The notes: generated from the sequence alone by a model not told the origin. Counted from the stretch's first letter, positions 52,490 to 62,399 are shown. The stretch is 64,000 nucleotides of DNA from Hyphomicrobiales bacterium (GCA_900470445.1 UCAU01000010.1:1-64000); one strand, 5' to 3'. Translations and numbers: made by a program.

Positions 52490-52583
52490 GAGAACCCTCT
52501 TCTAATACGCTACATAGTGTTTTCTCCAATGCAGCGCAAGTTTGCGTCCAATTGCCGTTACGATTGCACACAGCTTGGGATGT

Positions 52584-54059
52584 TCAGCCGCCCTCTGCCA
52601 AGACAGTGGAAAACGAGGGCGGAAACAGCCTTTCCGTTGCCCTGCGTCGATAGTCTCGCTCCGAATAGGCTGCCTTCATCCTTGCATGGTAATCCTGCAC
52701 CCGCGCATGCATGGCCTTAGCATCGAGCCCGGGAAATTGCTGATCACGCATCACCACCCGGCCATTGATGATGACGGTGGCGACATTTGCGCCGGTGCAG
52801 TTCATCAGCAGGGTTCGGATCGGATCATCGACTTGCCCCACGCGTGGGTCGGACAGGTCGATGATGACCATGTCAGCCATGGCGCCAACCGCTAGCCTAC
52901 CGAGATCGTCACGGCCTAGCGCTTTGGCCCCGCCTAGCGTTGCCACCCGAAAGATATCGGCGGCATTGCCGGCAGATGTTCGGTGTTCGACGGCTTTGGA
53001 AATGTGGCAGCCGATATCCATGTTGCGGATCATGTCCGGCGGGAACGAGTCAGTGCCCATGGCGATATTGGCACCGGCGGCGCGGTAGCGCTCAAAACTC
53101 TCCATCATTGTGCCATAGCGGATGGAGGTCATCGGGCAGTGGATAATAGTTGCGCCGCTGCGGACAATTCGTTCAAGATCGGTCGCATCGCCATCGGGAT
53201 TGCGGCTGGTGCCGCCGATATAGATGCCATGCGGTATCAGCAGGTCTGGACCCAAAAGGCCCGTGTCATCGAGCAGGTCCAGCGGGCTCTTTCCATGCCA
53301 TTGCTTGAGAAGCTCAAGCTCGCGCTGTCCCTGCAGGCAATGCAGACGCACTTTGACGCCAAGACGCTTGGCGGCCTCGGCGGTCTTTTTCATCAATTCA
53401 AGCGTCATGGTTTCGATGCGGGCCGGCAGCAGCACGCTGCGGATCAGTCCGGCGTGAGCACCATCGAAATCCTCGGCAAAGCGCACGGCATCGGCAAGCC
53501 CCTCCTCGCCCAGTCCGACATTCCACATCACATCGCGGCTGCCATCGTCGCGCACCACATTTACCCCGACGCGATAGCTCGGCCCCATATAGATTCGCAG
53601 CCCCAGCCGGCCCGCAATATCGGCGGCGGCGGCCCATTCGTCATAGGTTTCGCACCAGATATTGTGCATCTCCCCGCCGATCGGCATCGCCGTTGTGATG
53701 CCGTTGCGGATCAATTGGGTGAAGGCGAACTCGTGGCGGAAGTCACGATCCTCCGGGGAAAACACATCGCGCCGATGGTTGGTAAAATAGTCGGCAGACC
53801 ATTCAAGGCCCGAGCCCGTTTCCGGTCCGTGCCAGCTGTCGAGCAGGGCATGGTCGATGTCAGCCAGCGCGTCGAGATCGATGAAGCCCGGGCTGAGCAT
53901 GGCGAACCCGGCATCGATCACATCGTCCGGCGTGCCGGCAAAACTCTGACCGACAAAGATGATGCGGTCATTCTCATAGGCGACTTCGCCGTGCCTGAAG
54001 ATGACATGGTCGCCATTTTGATAGCCAATGACATAGGCGGCTTTGACGAGGGTAATCAT
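52584..54059 (-). CDS. Amidohydrolase-family protein lacking the HxH motif
   Basis: A 491-residue protein of the cyclic amidohydrolase/deaminase superfamily. Where members normally have PGFIDxHxH, this one reads PGFIDLDALADIDH at about 58-70, so both motif histidines are absent. Later ligands remain: VRLHCLQG, LIPHGIYIGG, IIHCPMTSIRYG and the catalytic-type aspartate in MGTDSFPP. The C-terminal strands (GAMADMVIIDLSDPRVG) are normal. It could use a mononuclear metal site or be a non-hydrolytic relative. It is the last gene of the operon from 62356 and overlaps the next amidohydrolase by 4 bp. Confidence 0.85.
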   Translation of the reverse strand: MITLVKAAYVIGYQNGDHVIFRHGEVAYENDRIIFVGQSFAGTPDDVIDAGFAMLSPGFIDLDALADIDHALLDSWHGPETGSGLEWSADYFTNHRRDVFSPEDRDFRHEFAFTQLIRNGITTAMPIGGEMHNIWCETYDEWAAAADIAGRLGLRIYMGPSYRVGVNVVRDDGSRDVMWNVGLGEEGLADAVRFAEDFDGAHAGLIRSVLLPARIETMTLELMKKTAEAAKRLGVKVRLHCLQGQRELELLKQWHGKSPLDLLDDTGLLGPDLLIPHGIYIGGTSRNPDGDATDLERIVRSGATIIHCPMTSIRYGTMMESFERYRAAGANIAMGTDSFPPDMIRNMDIGCHISKAVEHRTSAGNAADIFRVATLGGAKALGRDDLGRLAVGAMADMVIIDLSDPRVGQVDDPIRTLLMNCTGANVATVIINGRVVMRDQQFPGLDAKAMHARVQDYHARMKAAYSERDYRRRATERLFPPSFSTVLAEGG

Positions 54060-55531
54060 GGGGTGATGACCGGCGGCAGCGGCAGCTCAATCGGTGCGTC
54101 ATAGGTGCGGTGGATCATGCCCCAGCCCGGCGATGTCAGATGCGATTGCAGCCCCGCCCGCTCAACAATGGCAAAGGATTCCCGCTCGGCCTGGGCCAGA
54201 ATGTCGTCCGGATTGACCGTCAGAACCCTTTTGTCTTCCATCAGCACCTTGCCGTCGCAGATGACGGTTTCCACGTCTTGTCCAACCGCCTCGTAGACTA
54301 GCCGGTGCACCACCATCCAATTGGGCACCAGATGCGGCTTGCGCAGGTTGACGATGGTGACATCGGCCTTCTTTCCCACTTCGAGCGAGCCCACTTCGTG
54401 GTCCATACCCAGTGCCTTGGCCGCGTCGATGGTAATCATTTCCATCAGCTTGCCGGGTGGCAGCAGATAGGCATCCTGGTTCCGCCAGCGATGCGCCAAT
54501 TGCGCCATGCGCGCGGCTTGCAACAGATCGAAGGTAATCCAAGGCGCGGTGCCGTCCGTGGTGATGGCGACATTGACGCCACGCGTCATCATTTCGAGCA
54601 CCGGCGCGCGGCCGCCCGGCGCATGGGTCATGCTGGTGCCGGTTTCGGCCATGATCTCGACTTCGTCAAGCGACAGCCCAATACAGTGCTGCAGATGCAC
54701 ATTTGGTCCCAGAATGGCGCTTTCGGGGTCCTGCCAGGCCATCCGCACATGCCCGGCAAAAGCGTCGGAATGGATGCGCACATTGTGCTTGGCGGCGACC
54801 TCCTTGATACGGCGGCCATGCATGCGGTCTTCCGGCGTGCTGCGCGTAGCGCGATCCGGCGTCGTCGGATTGGACGGATCGATCGAGGGCATGATGGTGA
54901 ATGGCGTGATGAACGCCTTGATGCGCCCATTCGCGCTATTGTTGACCGTTTCGATCACCGCCTCGGCCCCGGCCATCATCTCATCGAAGCTGACCGAGTG
55001 GGATTTGGGCTTGCCGTCCGTCCAGCGCGTCGTCGGATGCGGCCAGGGCATACCGGCTGGACCGGTGCAGACCACGCCGCGAATGCCGACATCGGCATAG
55101 CCCTTGGTGTGGTTGATGGCGAAGGCCGGATCATCACTCCGTGGCGCGGAGCCAACCACGCTGACCCCGGTGGTCACGCCCATCTTGAGCCGGTCTAGGG
55201 CCGAGATATAGCCGTCGGCCAGCCAGAACTCGCGGGTGGTATAGTGAAAGTACATTGGGGTGACGATGCGCATCCACAGTGAGGGCGTGTCGGCCCCCAG
55301 CGTCTTGATCAGCGAATGACCGGCATGACCATGCGCATCGACCAGACCCGGAATGATCGCCCTGCCCTTGCAGTCGATGATTTTCGCGCCTTGATGGGCT
55401 GGCTCAAGGTCGGCCGTCTTGCCGATGGCGGTGATGCGATCGCCGGTGATAGCGACGGCGCCATCCTCGATAATCGCCCGGTCAGGCCCCATGGTGACGA
55501 TAGTCCCGTGGACCAGCAGCAGATCAGTCAT
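54056..55531 (-). CDS. Amidohydrolase family protein (TrzN/guanine-deaminase-like)
   Basis: A 491-residue amidohydrolase starting at ATG 55531. It has the complete metal motif VDAHGHAGHS, SDAFAGHV and THAPGGRAP segments and the ITTDGTAPW catalytic aspartate, with a C-terminal composite sheet (GSLEVGKKADVTIVNL). Superfamily members of this type are hydrolytic deaminases of guanine, triazines and other N-heterocycles. Its partner downstream lacks HxH, so this one is the more likely active hydrolase. The function as a heterocycle deaminase is inferred. Confidence 0.88.
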   Translation of the reverse strand: MTDLLLVHGTIVTMGPDRAIIEDGAVAITGDRITAIGKTADLEPAHQGAKIIDCKGRAIIPGLVDAHGHAGHSLIKTLGADTPSLWMRIVTPMYFHYTTREFWLADGYISALDRLKMGVTTGVSVVGSAPRSDDPAFAINHTKGYADVGIRGVVCTGPAGMPWPHPTTRWTDGKPKSHSVSFDEMMAGAEAVIETVNNSANGRIKAFITPFTIMPSIDPSNPTTPDRATRSTPEDRMHGRRIKEVAAKHNVRIHSDAFAGHVRMAWQDPESAILGPNVHLQHCIGLSLDEVEIMAETGTSMTHAPGGRAPVLEMMTRGVNVAITTDGTAPWITFDLLQAARMAQLAHRWRNQDAYLLPPGKLMEMITIDAAKALGMDHEVGSLEVGKKADVTIVNLRKPHLVPNWMVVHRLVYEAVGQDVETVICDGKVLMEDKRVLTVNPDDILAQAERESFAIVERAGLQSHLTSPGWGMIHRTYDAPIELPLPPVITP

Positions 55532-55551
55532 GTTTTCTCCGGCCCTTGGCT

Positions 55552-56628
55552 TCAGGCGGCGCGCTGGCGCAGCGGCAGGTTTAGATTTTCGCAAATGCCG
55601 CGCAGGTGATCGCGGCTAAACAGGATGTCCCTGACCGAGGCGGCATAGTCAAAATCACGCACCTCTTCGATCAACGGAGGCACTTCGCCTGCGGCGATGC
55701 GGACCTCGTATTTGTGAACCATGTCGACATAGTCCGCATATTCGGCGACCGTGCAATCGGGGTGCAAAGCAATCACCGCCGGGTCGGCGATTTCGAGGAA
55801 ACCAAACCTGGCCAGTTTGGGTCCGTCCTCATAAGGCTTGGAATTCTCGATGGTGATGTTGAGCTCGGGTTGCGCCGCAGCAAGGATCGGGAGGATCGCC
55901 GCAAAATCGATGACGCCCTGGCCGCAGGGTCGGCTTTGCGTCACGAGACCCCCGTCCCGGAACATCATGCCCATTTCCTTGAAATGGGTCTGCCTAACAT
56001 AGGGTGCAACGCGCTTGGCTACCCAGGTGGGGTGCTCCAGCCGCTGCAATCCATTGGAGGTGTCATAGACGATACCGAAAGCTTCCGGACCGCAGGTTTC
56101 GACCAGTCGCACCACCTCGAAACTGGTGATCTCTTCATGGGTTTCGATATTGATGTGGATACCCAGATCAAGCGCGATTGGCTTGAGCTTGAACAGCAGC
56201 TTTTCAATGGCCTCCAGCTGGTCGGCCCAGCTCACATCCGTGCGGAACCGGTCGGTGCCGAAGCGGCCGCGATAATTCTTGTGGTTGGCAGTGCCGACCC
56301 AGAGTTCGCGACAATCGATGGCGGCACAGGCCTCCATCATGCGGCGAAACCCGAGCAGCGTGTCGCCATCGCCAATCGCGCGCATTTCCGGCGTTTCGGG
56401 CAGAGCATAGGGATTTACCTTGCCCAAGCCCATCTCGACATACATGCCGAGCTCATCGGCGCGCTGCCTTATGGCCTTGAGCACGCCCATATCGAGCGTG
56501 GGAGCGACATCGAGCACGGTGCGGAAAAACAATCCGTCCATACCCAGCTCTTTGCCGTGATCGAGGCTGGCGACACCGCCACGCTGTTTTGCCTCCGGGA
56601 TCTTTCGTCCGTCGATTCCAAGCCGCAT
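55552..56628 (-). CDS. Sugar phosphate isomerase/epimerase-type TIM-barrel protein
   Basis: A 358-residue xylose-isomerase-like TIM barrel with likely metal residues in NIETHEEITSFE, IVYDTSN, RQTHFKE and ITIENSKPY. It shares the distinctive THEEIT block with the 62724-63668 protein. Members isomerise, epimerise or dehydrate sugars and other hydroxy compounds; hydroxypyruvate-isomerase-like and inosose-type activities are known. The gene lies between the creatinase-like and amidohydrolase genes, and its substrate is unknown. Confidence 0.82.
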   Translation of the reverse strand: MRLGIDGRKIPEAKQRGGVASLDHGKELGMDGLFFRTVLDVAPTLDMGVLKAIRQRADELGMYVEMGLGKVNPYALPETPEMRAIGDGDTLLGFRRMMEACAAIDCRELWVGTANHKNYRGRFGTDRFRTDVSWADQLEAIEKLLFKLKPIALDLGIHINIETHEEITSFEVVRLVETCGPEAFGIVYDTSNGLQRLEHPTWVAKRVAPYVRQTHFKEMGMMFRDGGLVTQSRPCGQGVIDFAAILPILAAAQPELNITIENSKPYEDGPKLARFGFLEIADPAVIALHPDCTVAEYADYVDMVHKYEVRIAAGEVPPLIEEVRDFDYAASVRDILFSRDHLRGICENLNLPLRQRAA

Positions 56629-56641
56629 TTGCTGAATCTCC

Positions 56642-57835
56642 TCAGTCGAGCCGCACCAGTTCGCGCGGGTGATTGGTGATCCATTTCGCCCCGGTCGCCG
56701 TTACCAGCGCCATGTCGCCAATGCAGACATGGCCCAGCTCGGGCAACGTGAAATTGGGGTGGATTTCAAAGATCATGTTTTCCGCAATCAGGGGCAGTTC
56801 GCCATCTTTGCTGCGATCCCGCTCGGGATTGACCGCCTGCCCATAGCTGGGCTCGGAATAGTTCACGCCGAGCGCATGGCACGACTGGAAGCGGAACGGA
56901 TCGTTTGCTCTCGTATAAGGGCAATAAGCGTCGATATCGGCTTCGATCCGGTCCACCAGCTCATACATCGGCCGACCGGGCACTAGCGTGGCGAGCGCGC
57001 GGTCTTGCATCTCGACCAGGCGCGCCCAGGCATCCTGCATCGCCTGCGGGACAGCGCCGCGGAGACCGGTCCGCAGGCATTGCCCGAAATGGCCCTCATA
57101 GGTGACTGTGGTGCCGAGTTGCACGCGATCGTTGGGGCCGAGCGTCTCGTTGAGTTCGAACAGTTCGAAATAGGTGGTCGGCGGCTTCTCCCCCGTGGCG
57201 AGCCACAGGCTGGAGCTATCCGCGCCGAGCTTGCGACCGGTGAATTCAGCTTCGCTCATCAAGCCGGAGGGTGTCGTGCCGGGTAGCCGCGCCAGCTCCA
57301 TCACCCGTTCGATCATGGCCACCGAAATATCGGCGGCGCGCTGGTGCATGGCCACTTCGTCGGCATGCCGAACGAGGCGCAATGCGTCGAGCGCGTCACC
57401 GAGAAACACCTGTTCCTTGACCAGCCCATCGAGCGAGGCCTTGAGCGGCGCTGGCATATAGGGCGTCCCCGACACACCGATCTTGCCCCCGCTAACGCCG
57501 AGTTCGGCAAGAGCATCGGCCAGCAGGCTGGCGAAGGGGGCGTTGGGGCCATAGGCGCGTGCATCGGCGAAGAAGCCGCTACGCTGGTTGAAGACGCGGG
57601 TATTATTGGGCCCGGCCGCCAGGATAATACCGCGCCCCTCCCGCGGCAGCAGCAGGATGGTGCCGGCCTTGGTCGCCCAGCCAGACAGATATTGCAGCAC
57701 GCCGCCACCCGGGCGGGGATGCGAGTAGATCATGAGGACGTAGACGCCGGCATCGGCCATGATCGCCCGCGCAGCGGCGATGCGTTCGAGCAGCCGAGAA
57801 TCCGAAATGCGGTCGATGGATGAAAGCAAAGTCAT
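56642..57835 (-). CDS. Creatinase/M24-fold protein lacking metal ligands
   Basis: A 397-residue pita-bread-fold protein with an N-terminal creatinase-like domain (residues 1-155) and an M24-like catalytic domain. The usual metal ligands are not kept: the Asp-rich strand reads QLGTTVTYEGHF (239-250), the Glu site reads FEIHPNF (356-362) and the last site reads CIGDMALVT (371-379). His320 in QSCHALG is retained, as in creatine amidinohydrolase, which works without metal. A hydrolase of a guanidine, ectoine-like or ureido compound is plausible. ATG 57835 overlaps the permease stop by one base. Confidence 0.82.
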   Translation of the reverse strand: MTLLSSIDRISDSRLLERIAAARAIMADAGVYVLMIYSHPRPGGGVLQYLSGWATKAGTILLLPREGRGIILAAGPNNTRVFNQRSGFFADARAYGPNAPFASLLADALAELGVSGGKIGVSGTPYMPAPLKASLDGLVKEQVFLGDALDALRLVRHADEVAMHQRAADISVAMIERVMELARLPGTTPSGLMSEAEFTGRKLGADSSSLWLATGEKPPTTYFELFELNETLGPNDRVQLGTTVTYEGHFGQCLRTGLRGAVPQAMQDAWARLVEMQDRALATLVPGRPMYELVDRIEADIDAYCPYTRANDPFRFQSCHALGVNYSEPSYGQAVNPERDRSKDGELPLIAENMIFEIHPNFTLPELGHVCIGDMALVTATGAKWITNHPRELVRLD

Positions 57836-58731
57836 TAGCGAATTCCTGAACTCATGAGGCCGCGCACATAATAGCGCTGCAGGATAATAGCGAGGGCGAC
57901 GAGGGGGATGGTGACGACGGTCACGCCGGCAAAGAGCGGCCCGTCGAGCGGGAAGTTCGGCACGCTCTTGTAGCCGGCAATGGCCACCTGAGCGATCTGC
58001 ATGGCCGGGTCCTGGATGATCACCAGCGGCCACAGATAGGCGTTCCACGACCAGATGAACTGGATCAGCACCAGCGTTGCCAGGGCCGGCCGCACATTGG
58101 GCAGCGCGATACGCCAGAAGATTTTCAGCGTCGAGGCACCATCGACGCGGGCCGCATCATCGAGTTCGACAGGGATCGAGTTGAAGGCCTGCCGCATCAG
58201 GTAGATGCCGAATGGGCTACAGGCAAAGGGCAGGAACAGGGCCGGATAGGTCGACACCAGCCCCATGCCGCGCACCACCTCATAGAGCGGCACCAGGATC
58301 ACTTCGAGCGGGATAAACGCGGTCAGCAGCAGCAGCCCGAACAGCACATTGCGCAGCGGAAACCGCAGCCGCGCAAAGGCATAGCCGGCCAGCGTAGAGG
58401 TGACCACTGCGATGGTCACCTGTCCGGCACTGGCAATGATCGTATTGAACAGTGCCCGCTGGAAATTGAGCTGGAAGAACAGTGCGAAATAGTTCTCGAG
58501 GGTCGGAAACGGCGGGATGAAGGTTTTCCAGGTCAGCGGATAGCGAAACTTGACGATGTCATCGGTCGATTTGAGCGAGGACAGCGCCGACCAGACGATC
58601 GGGAAAGCAAAGAAGATCGCGACCACCAGGAGCCCCGCAACGCCGATGGCTTTGCCGCGCCGTGCGCGCGCCCGCTGCGCGCGGTGTGCAGCTGTGCTGT
58701 CTGTACTGGTGTTGAATGTTGCAACGGCCAT
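57835..58731 (-). CDS. ABC transporter permease, MalG-like
   Basis: Permease of 298 residues with six membrane segments (first VAGLLVVAIFFAFPIVWSAL near 31-50) and the loop LDDAARVDGASTLKIFWRIALPNVRPA. It is coupled to the creatinase-like gene by TAATG and stands 3 bp after the MalF-like gene. It belongs to the fifth complete importer of the window. Confidence 0.9.
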   Translation of the reverse strand: MAVATFNTSTDSTAAHRAQRARARRGKAIGVAGLLVVAIFFAFPIVWSALSSLKSTDDIVKFRYPLTWKTFIPPFPTLENYFALFFQLNFQRALFNTIIASAGQVTIAVVTSTLAGYAFARLRFPLRNVLFGLLLLTAFIPLEVILVPLYEVVRGMGLVSTYPALFLPFACSPFGIYLMRQAFNSIPVELDDAARVDGASTLKIFWRIALPNVRPALATLVLIQFIWSWNAYLWPLVIIQDPAMQIAQVAIAGYKSVPNFPLDGPLFAGVTVVTIPLVALAIILQRYYVRGLMSSGIR

Positions 58732-58734
58732 GGA

Positions 58735-59637
58735 TCAGATTCCCGAGCGGCTGCGCAGGGCGCGGGCCTGGATGATGGTGATAACAATAAGCATGAGCAG
58801 CATGAGCACGACGCTCGCCGCGGCCGGCCCCGGCGAGTTGAACAGGAAGGCCTGGGCATAGGAGAAGTAGGCAATATTGGAGGTTTGCCCATTCGGCCCG
58901 CCCGCGGTCAGAATCTGGATCGGGGTGAACAGGCGGGCCGCCGCGATCGTGGTCATGAACAGGCCCAGCACCAGGCTTGGGCGCAGCAGCGGCAGGGTGA
59001 TGCGCCAGAACTTGTTCCAGCGGTTGGCCCCATCCATCGATGCAGCCTCGAACAGATGCGGCGGGATGGCCTGTAGCGCGCCGAGGAAAATCAGCATGGG
59101 CAGGCCGATATCCTTCCACGCCGTCATGATGACGATGCAGACCACCGCCAGAGGGCCACTCGTGAGAAAGGGCTGCGAAGGCAATCCGAAGGTCTGGAAG
59201 ATCACGTCGAGCAGGCCGCTATTGGGCTGGTAGATGGCATTCCAGATCAGCGCCGCGACGGCTTCCGAAGACGCCAGCGCCCCCAGAATGGCGCCGCGCG
59301 CCAATGCGGTGCCTGGCATGCGCTTGTCGAGCAGAATGGCCAGCCCGAGCGCAGACGGGACGATAATGACGATCATCAGCGCCATATAGACCAGGGAAAT
59401 CCAGAACGAAGACTGAAAGGTCGGATCGGCCAGCACCGACTGATAATTGCCGAAGCCGACCCAGCCATTGGCACGGTGGTTGAACGGGTTGAATGCGCGA
59501 AAACTGTTGAGGACGGCCACGCCGAGCGGCCAGAATTGAAAGATGCACAGACCAAGCGCTGCCGGCAGGATCATCAAAGGGCCGATGGCGAGTTCGCCCC
59601 GGCGCGTCGGGTTCACTGTCCAAGTGGGAAACTTCAT
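58735..59637 (-). CDS. ABC transporter permease, MalF-like
   Basis: Permease of 300 residues from ATG 59637 (MKFPTWTVNPTRRGEL). Membrane segments include IGPLMILPAALGLCIFQFWPLGVAV, and the contact loop is LFEAASMDGANRWNKFWRITLPLLRPS. The frame opens 22 codons earlier without a ribosome site. It follows the binding-protein gene by 62 bp. Confidence 0.9.
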   Translation of the reverse strand: MKFPTWTVNPTRRGELAIGPLMILPAALGLCIFQFWPLGVAVLNSFRAFNPFNHRANGWVGFGNYQSVLADPTFQSSFWISLVYMALMIVIIVPSALGLAILLDKRMPGTALARGAILGALASSEAVAALIWNAIYQPNSGLLDVIFQTFGLPSQPFLTSGPLAVVCIVIMTAWKDIGLPMLIFLGALQAIPPHLFEAASMDGANRWNKFWRITLPLLRPSLVLGLFMTTIAAARLFTPIQILTAGGPNGQTSNIAYFSYAQAFLFNSPGPAAASVVLMLLMLIVITIIQARALRSRSGI

Positions 59638-59699
59638 CGTGTCCGGGTCCTCCTGGTGATGGTACCCCGCCGCCGGCGCAAGGCGGTGGGGCTTTGGGA

Positions 59700-61145
59700 T
59701 CACTTGTACTTGGCGAGCAGGCCATCGATCTGGGTGGCAACATCGTTGAGGCGGGTCTGCGGATCAGCGCCCAGGGCAATGTCCTTCACCGCCGGATTGA
59801 TCGCGCTGAAATAGTCGAACCAGCCCACCGACTTCGGCGGTCCAAAGGCATGATCGGCCACATTGGTCCCCAGCTTGAGGCGCTGGTCGCTGGCATATTC
59901 GGGCAGTGCATCGACCAGGGTCTTGCGGACCGGCATCGAGCCCCATGCCTCGTGGAAGGCGAAGCGATTGGTGTCGTTGCAGATGAAGGCGAGCAGCGCC
60001 GCGGCCTCGGCCGGATAGGGTGTGCCGGAAAAGATCACTGGGGAATCGGCGACCGTGGTGGTGTAGGCGATAGTGCCCTTGGGCGCCGGAGACATGCCGA
60101 AATTGAACGGTTGGCCGGTCTTGAGGAAACGCTTGACCGTACCGGTGCCGCTGAAGGTAATCGCGGCAGCGCCGCCGCGGAACTGGTCGGGCACCACCCC
60201 GGTCGGGGTATAGCCATTGGCGAACACGGTCTTGTAATTGGCCATGCCGGCAGCCGCCTCGGCCGTATTGAGGTAACCGCTGGCGGTGAAGCCATCCTCC
60301 GACACGCCCATGAAGGTGTTGTACGCCGAGGAATCCTTGGCGGCATTGGGGTCGCCCATCATGCGCACCCAGATGCTTTCGAGCTGGGTATAATTGGAGC
60401 CGGGCCCGCCATTGCCATAGCCCGAAGCGGCCAGAGCGAAGGTCTGCGTATCACCGCTGGCCCGCAGCGACTTGGTGACGTCGTCAAAGCATTTGAGATA
60501 TTCTTCGACGGTCCAGCCGCCGTCGTATTCGGCCACTTCGGGCGGTGGGGTGATGCCAAGCTTGTCGAAGATATCGCGGTTGAACGCCATATAGACCGGG
60601 TTGGTCTCCCAAGGCAGGCAAACCAGATTACCATCAATGGTCGCCGATTCCCGCAGGGGCGCGTAGACGTCTTCGATAAAGTCGGCCGACAAAAACTGTT
60701 GCAGCGGCAGCGTGAGTTCGCCAGCGGCATAGGCGGACGCAAAATCGTTGCGCCCCATCATAATATCGGGGGCCTGGCCCGAGGCGACATAGACCTGCAC
60801 CTTGGTTGGCAGATCGCCATAGGGCACCCGCTCTTCCTGGATGGTGATGTTCGGATAAGCCGAAGAGAATGCCGCATATTGCGCGTTCATCACCTCATTG
60901 ACCTCCGGCGGATATTCCTGCCGCATGATCTTGAGGGTGATCGGCGCCGAGGTCAGTTCCGGCCCGCTATAACCTCCCAGGTCGATCTTGTATTTGCCGG
61001 GATTACTACCAGGCGTGGCGGCGAAGGCCCGCGACGGCAGAAGGGCCGGCAGGGCCAATGTGGCCGCACCAGCGGCGATGCCAGTCAGCACAGCGCGACG
61101 CGACAGCGTCGACTTCAGCGCGGGAAGGTCAGATGATTTCTTCAT
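59700..61145 (-). CDS. ABC transporter substrate-binding protein, Tat-exported
   Basis: Family 1 binding protein of 481 residues with a Tat-like leader (LSRRAVLTGIAAGAATLALPALLPSRAFA). The mature part shows ITLKIMRQEYPPEVNEVM and the domain-crossing FSGTGTVKRFLKTGQPFNFGMSPAP. It is encoded 137 bp after the ATPase gene and before the permeases. The ligand is not known; the linked enzymes point to a cyclic amide, nucleobase-like compound or its glycoside. Confidence 0.88.
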   Translation of the reverse strand: MKKSSDLPALKSTLSRRAVLTGIAAGAATLALPALLPSRAFAATPGSNPGKYKIDLGGYSGPELTSAPITLKIMRQEYPPEVNEVMNAQYAAFSSAYPNITIQEERVPYGDLPTKVQVYVASGQAPDIMMGRNDFASAYAAGELTLPLQQFLSADFIEDVYAPLRESATIDGNLVCLPWETNPVYMAFNRDIFDKLGITPPPEVAEYDGGWTVEEYLKCFDDVTKSLRASGDTQTFALAASGYGNGGPGSNYTQLESIWVRMMGDPNAAKDSSAYNTFMGVSEDGFTASGYLNTAEAAAGMANYKTVFANGYTPTGVVPDQFRGGAAAITFSGTGTVKRFLKTGQPFNFGMSPAPKGTIAYTTTVADSPVIFSGTPYPAEAAALLAFICNDTNRFAFHEAWGSMPVRKTLVDALPEYASDQRLKLGTNVADHAFGPPKSVGWFDYFSAINPAVKDIALGADPQTRLNDVATQIDGLLAKYK

Positions 61146-61282
61146 GATGTCCCTCGAAATTTGGGTTGCAGCGCTCCGTTCGGGCGCGAGCGATCGCGGC
61201 CGGCAGAGCGGATTGGTCAGATTGGCAAAGGTGGGGCAGCGCCAGACGGCCGCGCCGCCCCATTCAGCGATGTGGGGCCGGA

Positions 61283-62356
61283 CTAGGGGAGACGGCTGCC
61301 GGTCCCGGCATCGAAGCGATGGACACGCGGCAGGTCCGGTGCCAGGAAAATCATGTCACCGCGTCCGATCGAGACGCGGTCCTTGACGACAGCGGTCACC
61401 CGCTCGTCGCCAATATCAGCAACCACCTGCGTTTCCGCCCCCGTGGGCTCGACCACTACCACCTTGGCGGCGAAGCCTTTGTCGCTGAGTGCGAAATGTT
61501 CGGGACGGATGCCCAGATCGATTTCGGTCCCGGGCGCCGCTATAGTGGCCGTCTTGCCCAGGGCCATGGTCTGGCCCGAAGACTGGTGTTCGAATACCGC
61601 CCCCTCGCCAGAGCTAACCAGCTTGCCGCGCAACAGGTTCATGGCGGGCGAACCGATGAATGTGCCGACAAAACTATTGGCTGGCCGATCGTAGAGTTCC
61701 AGCGGCGTGCCGATCTGTTCGACAATGCCGGCCCGCATCACCACGATACGATCGGCCATGGTCATGGCCTCGATCTGGTCGTGGGTGACATAGACCGTGG
61801 TAGTCTTGAGCCGCTCGTGCAGATCCTTGATTTCGGTGCGCATATGGACGCGCAGCTTGGCATCGAGATTGGACAGCGGCTCGTCGAACAGGAAGACTTG
61901 CGGATTACGCACAATGGCGCGGCCCATCGCCACACGCTGCTGCTGACCGCCGGACAATTGGCGCGGATAGCGATCGAGCAATGCCTGCAGGCCGAGGATA
62001 TTGGCGACTTCGACCACCTGCTTTTCGATATGCGCCTTGAATTCGCGGCGCATTTCGAGAGCGAAGCTGAGATTTTCGCGCACAGTCATATGCGGGTAGA
62101 GAGCGTAGTTCTGAAACACCATGGCGATGTCCCGATCCTTGGCCGCCAGGGAATTGACGACCTGCCCTCCGATATGGATTTCACCCCCGCTGATTTCCTC
62201 CAGCCCCGCGAGCATCCGGAGCAGCGTGGACTTGCCACAACCGGATGGCCCCACCAGGCTGAGAAATTCGCCATCGTGGATGTCGAAATCGACGCCCTTG
62301 AGCACCTGTGTGCCAGCGAAGTCCTTGATCACATTGCGCATCTGCACACTGGCCAT
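61283..62356 (-). CDS. ABC transporter ATP-binding protein (UgpC/MsmX type)
   Basis: ATPase of 357 residues: Walker A GPSGCGKS at about 36-43, MVFQNYALYPHM, LSGGQQQR, VFLFDEP and YVTHDQIEAMT, then a MalK-like regulatory domain (GIRPEHFALS). It is the first gene of the eight-gene operon that runs to 52584 and has the TTGTAT-N20-ATACAA element 44 bp upstream. Confidence 0.92.
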   Translation of the reverse strand: MASVQMRNVIKDFAGTQVLKGVDFDIHDGEFLSLVGPSGCGKSTLLRMLAGLEEISGGEIHIGGQVVNSLAAKDRDIAMVFQNYALYPHMTVRENLSFALEMRREFKAHIEKQVVEVANILGLQALLDRYPRQLSGGQQQRVAMGRAIVRNPQVFLFDEPLSNLDAKLRVHMRTEIKDLHERLKTTTVYVTHDQIEAMTMADRIVVMRAGIVEQIGTPLELYDRPANSFVGTFIGSPAMNLLRGKLVSSGEGAVFEHQSSGQTMALGKTATIAAPGTEIDLGIRPEHFALSDKGFAAKVVVVEPTGAETQVVADIGDERVTAVVKDRVSIGRGDMIFLAPDLPRVHRFDAGTGSRLP

Positions 62357-62399
62357 CTCGCGTCCCTCACCAAGATTTGCTGGAGGCGAGCTTGTTCTG

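Noticed and set aside
59694..61136. A 480-codon plus-strand frame opposite the binding-protein gene
   Set aside because: The minus strand encodes a Tat leader and binding-protein fold; the plus frame is a codon-bias artefact.
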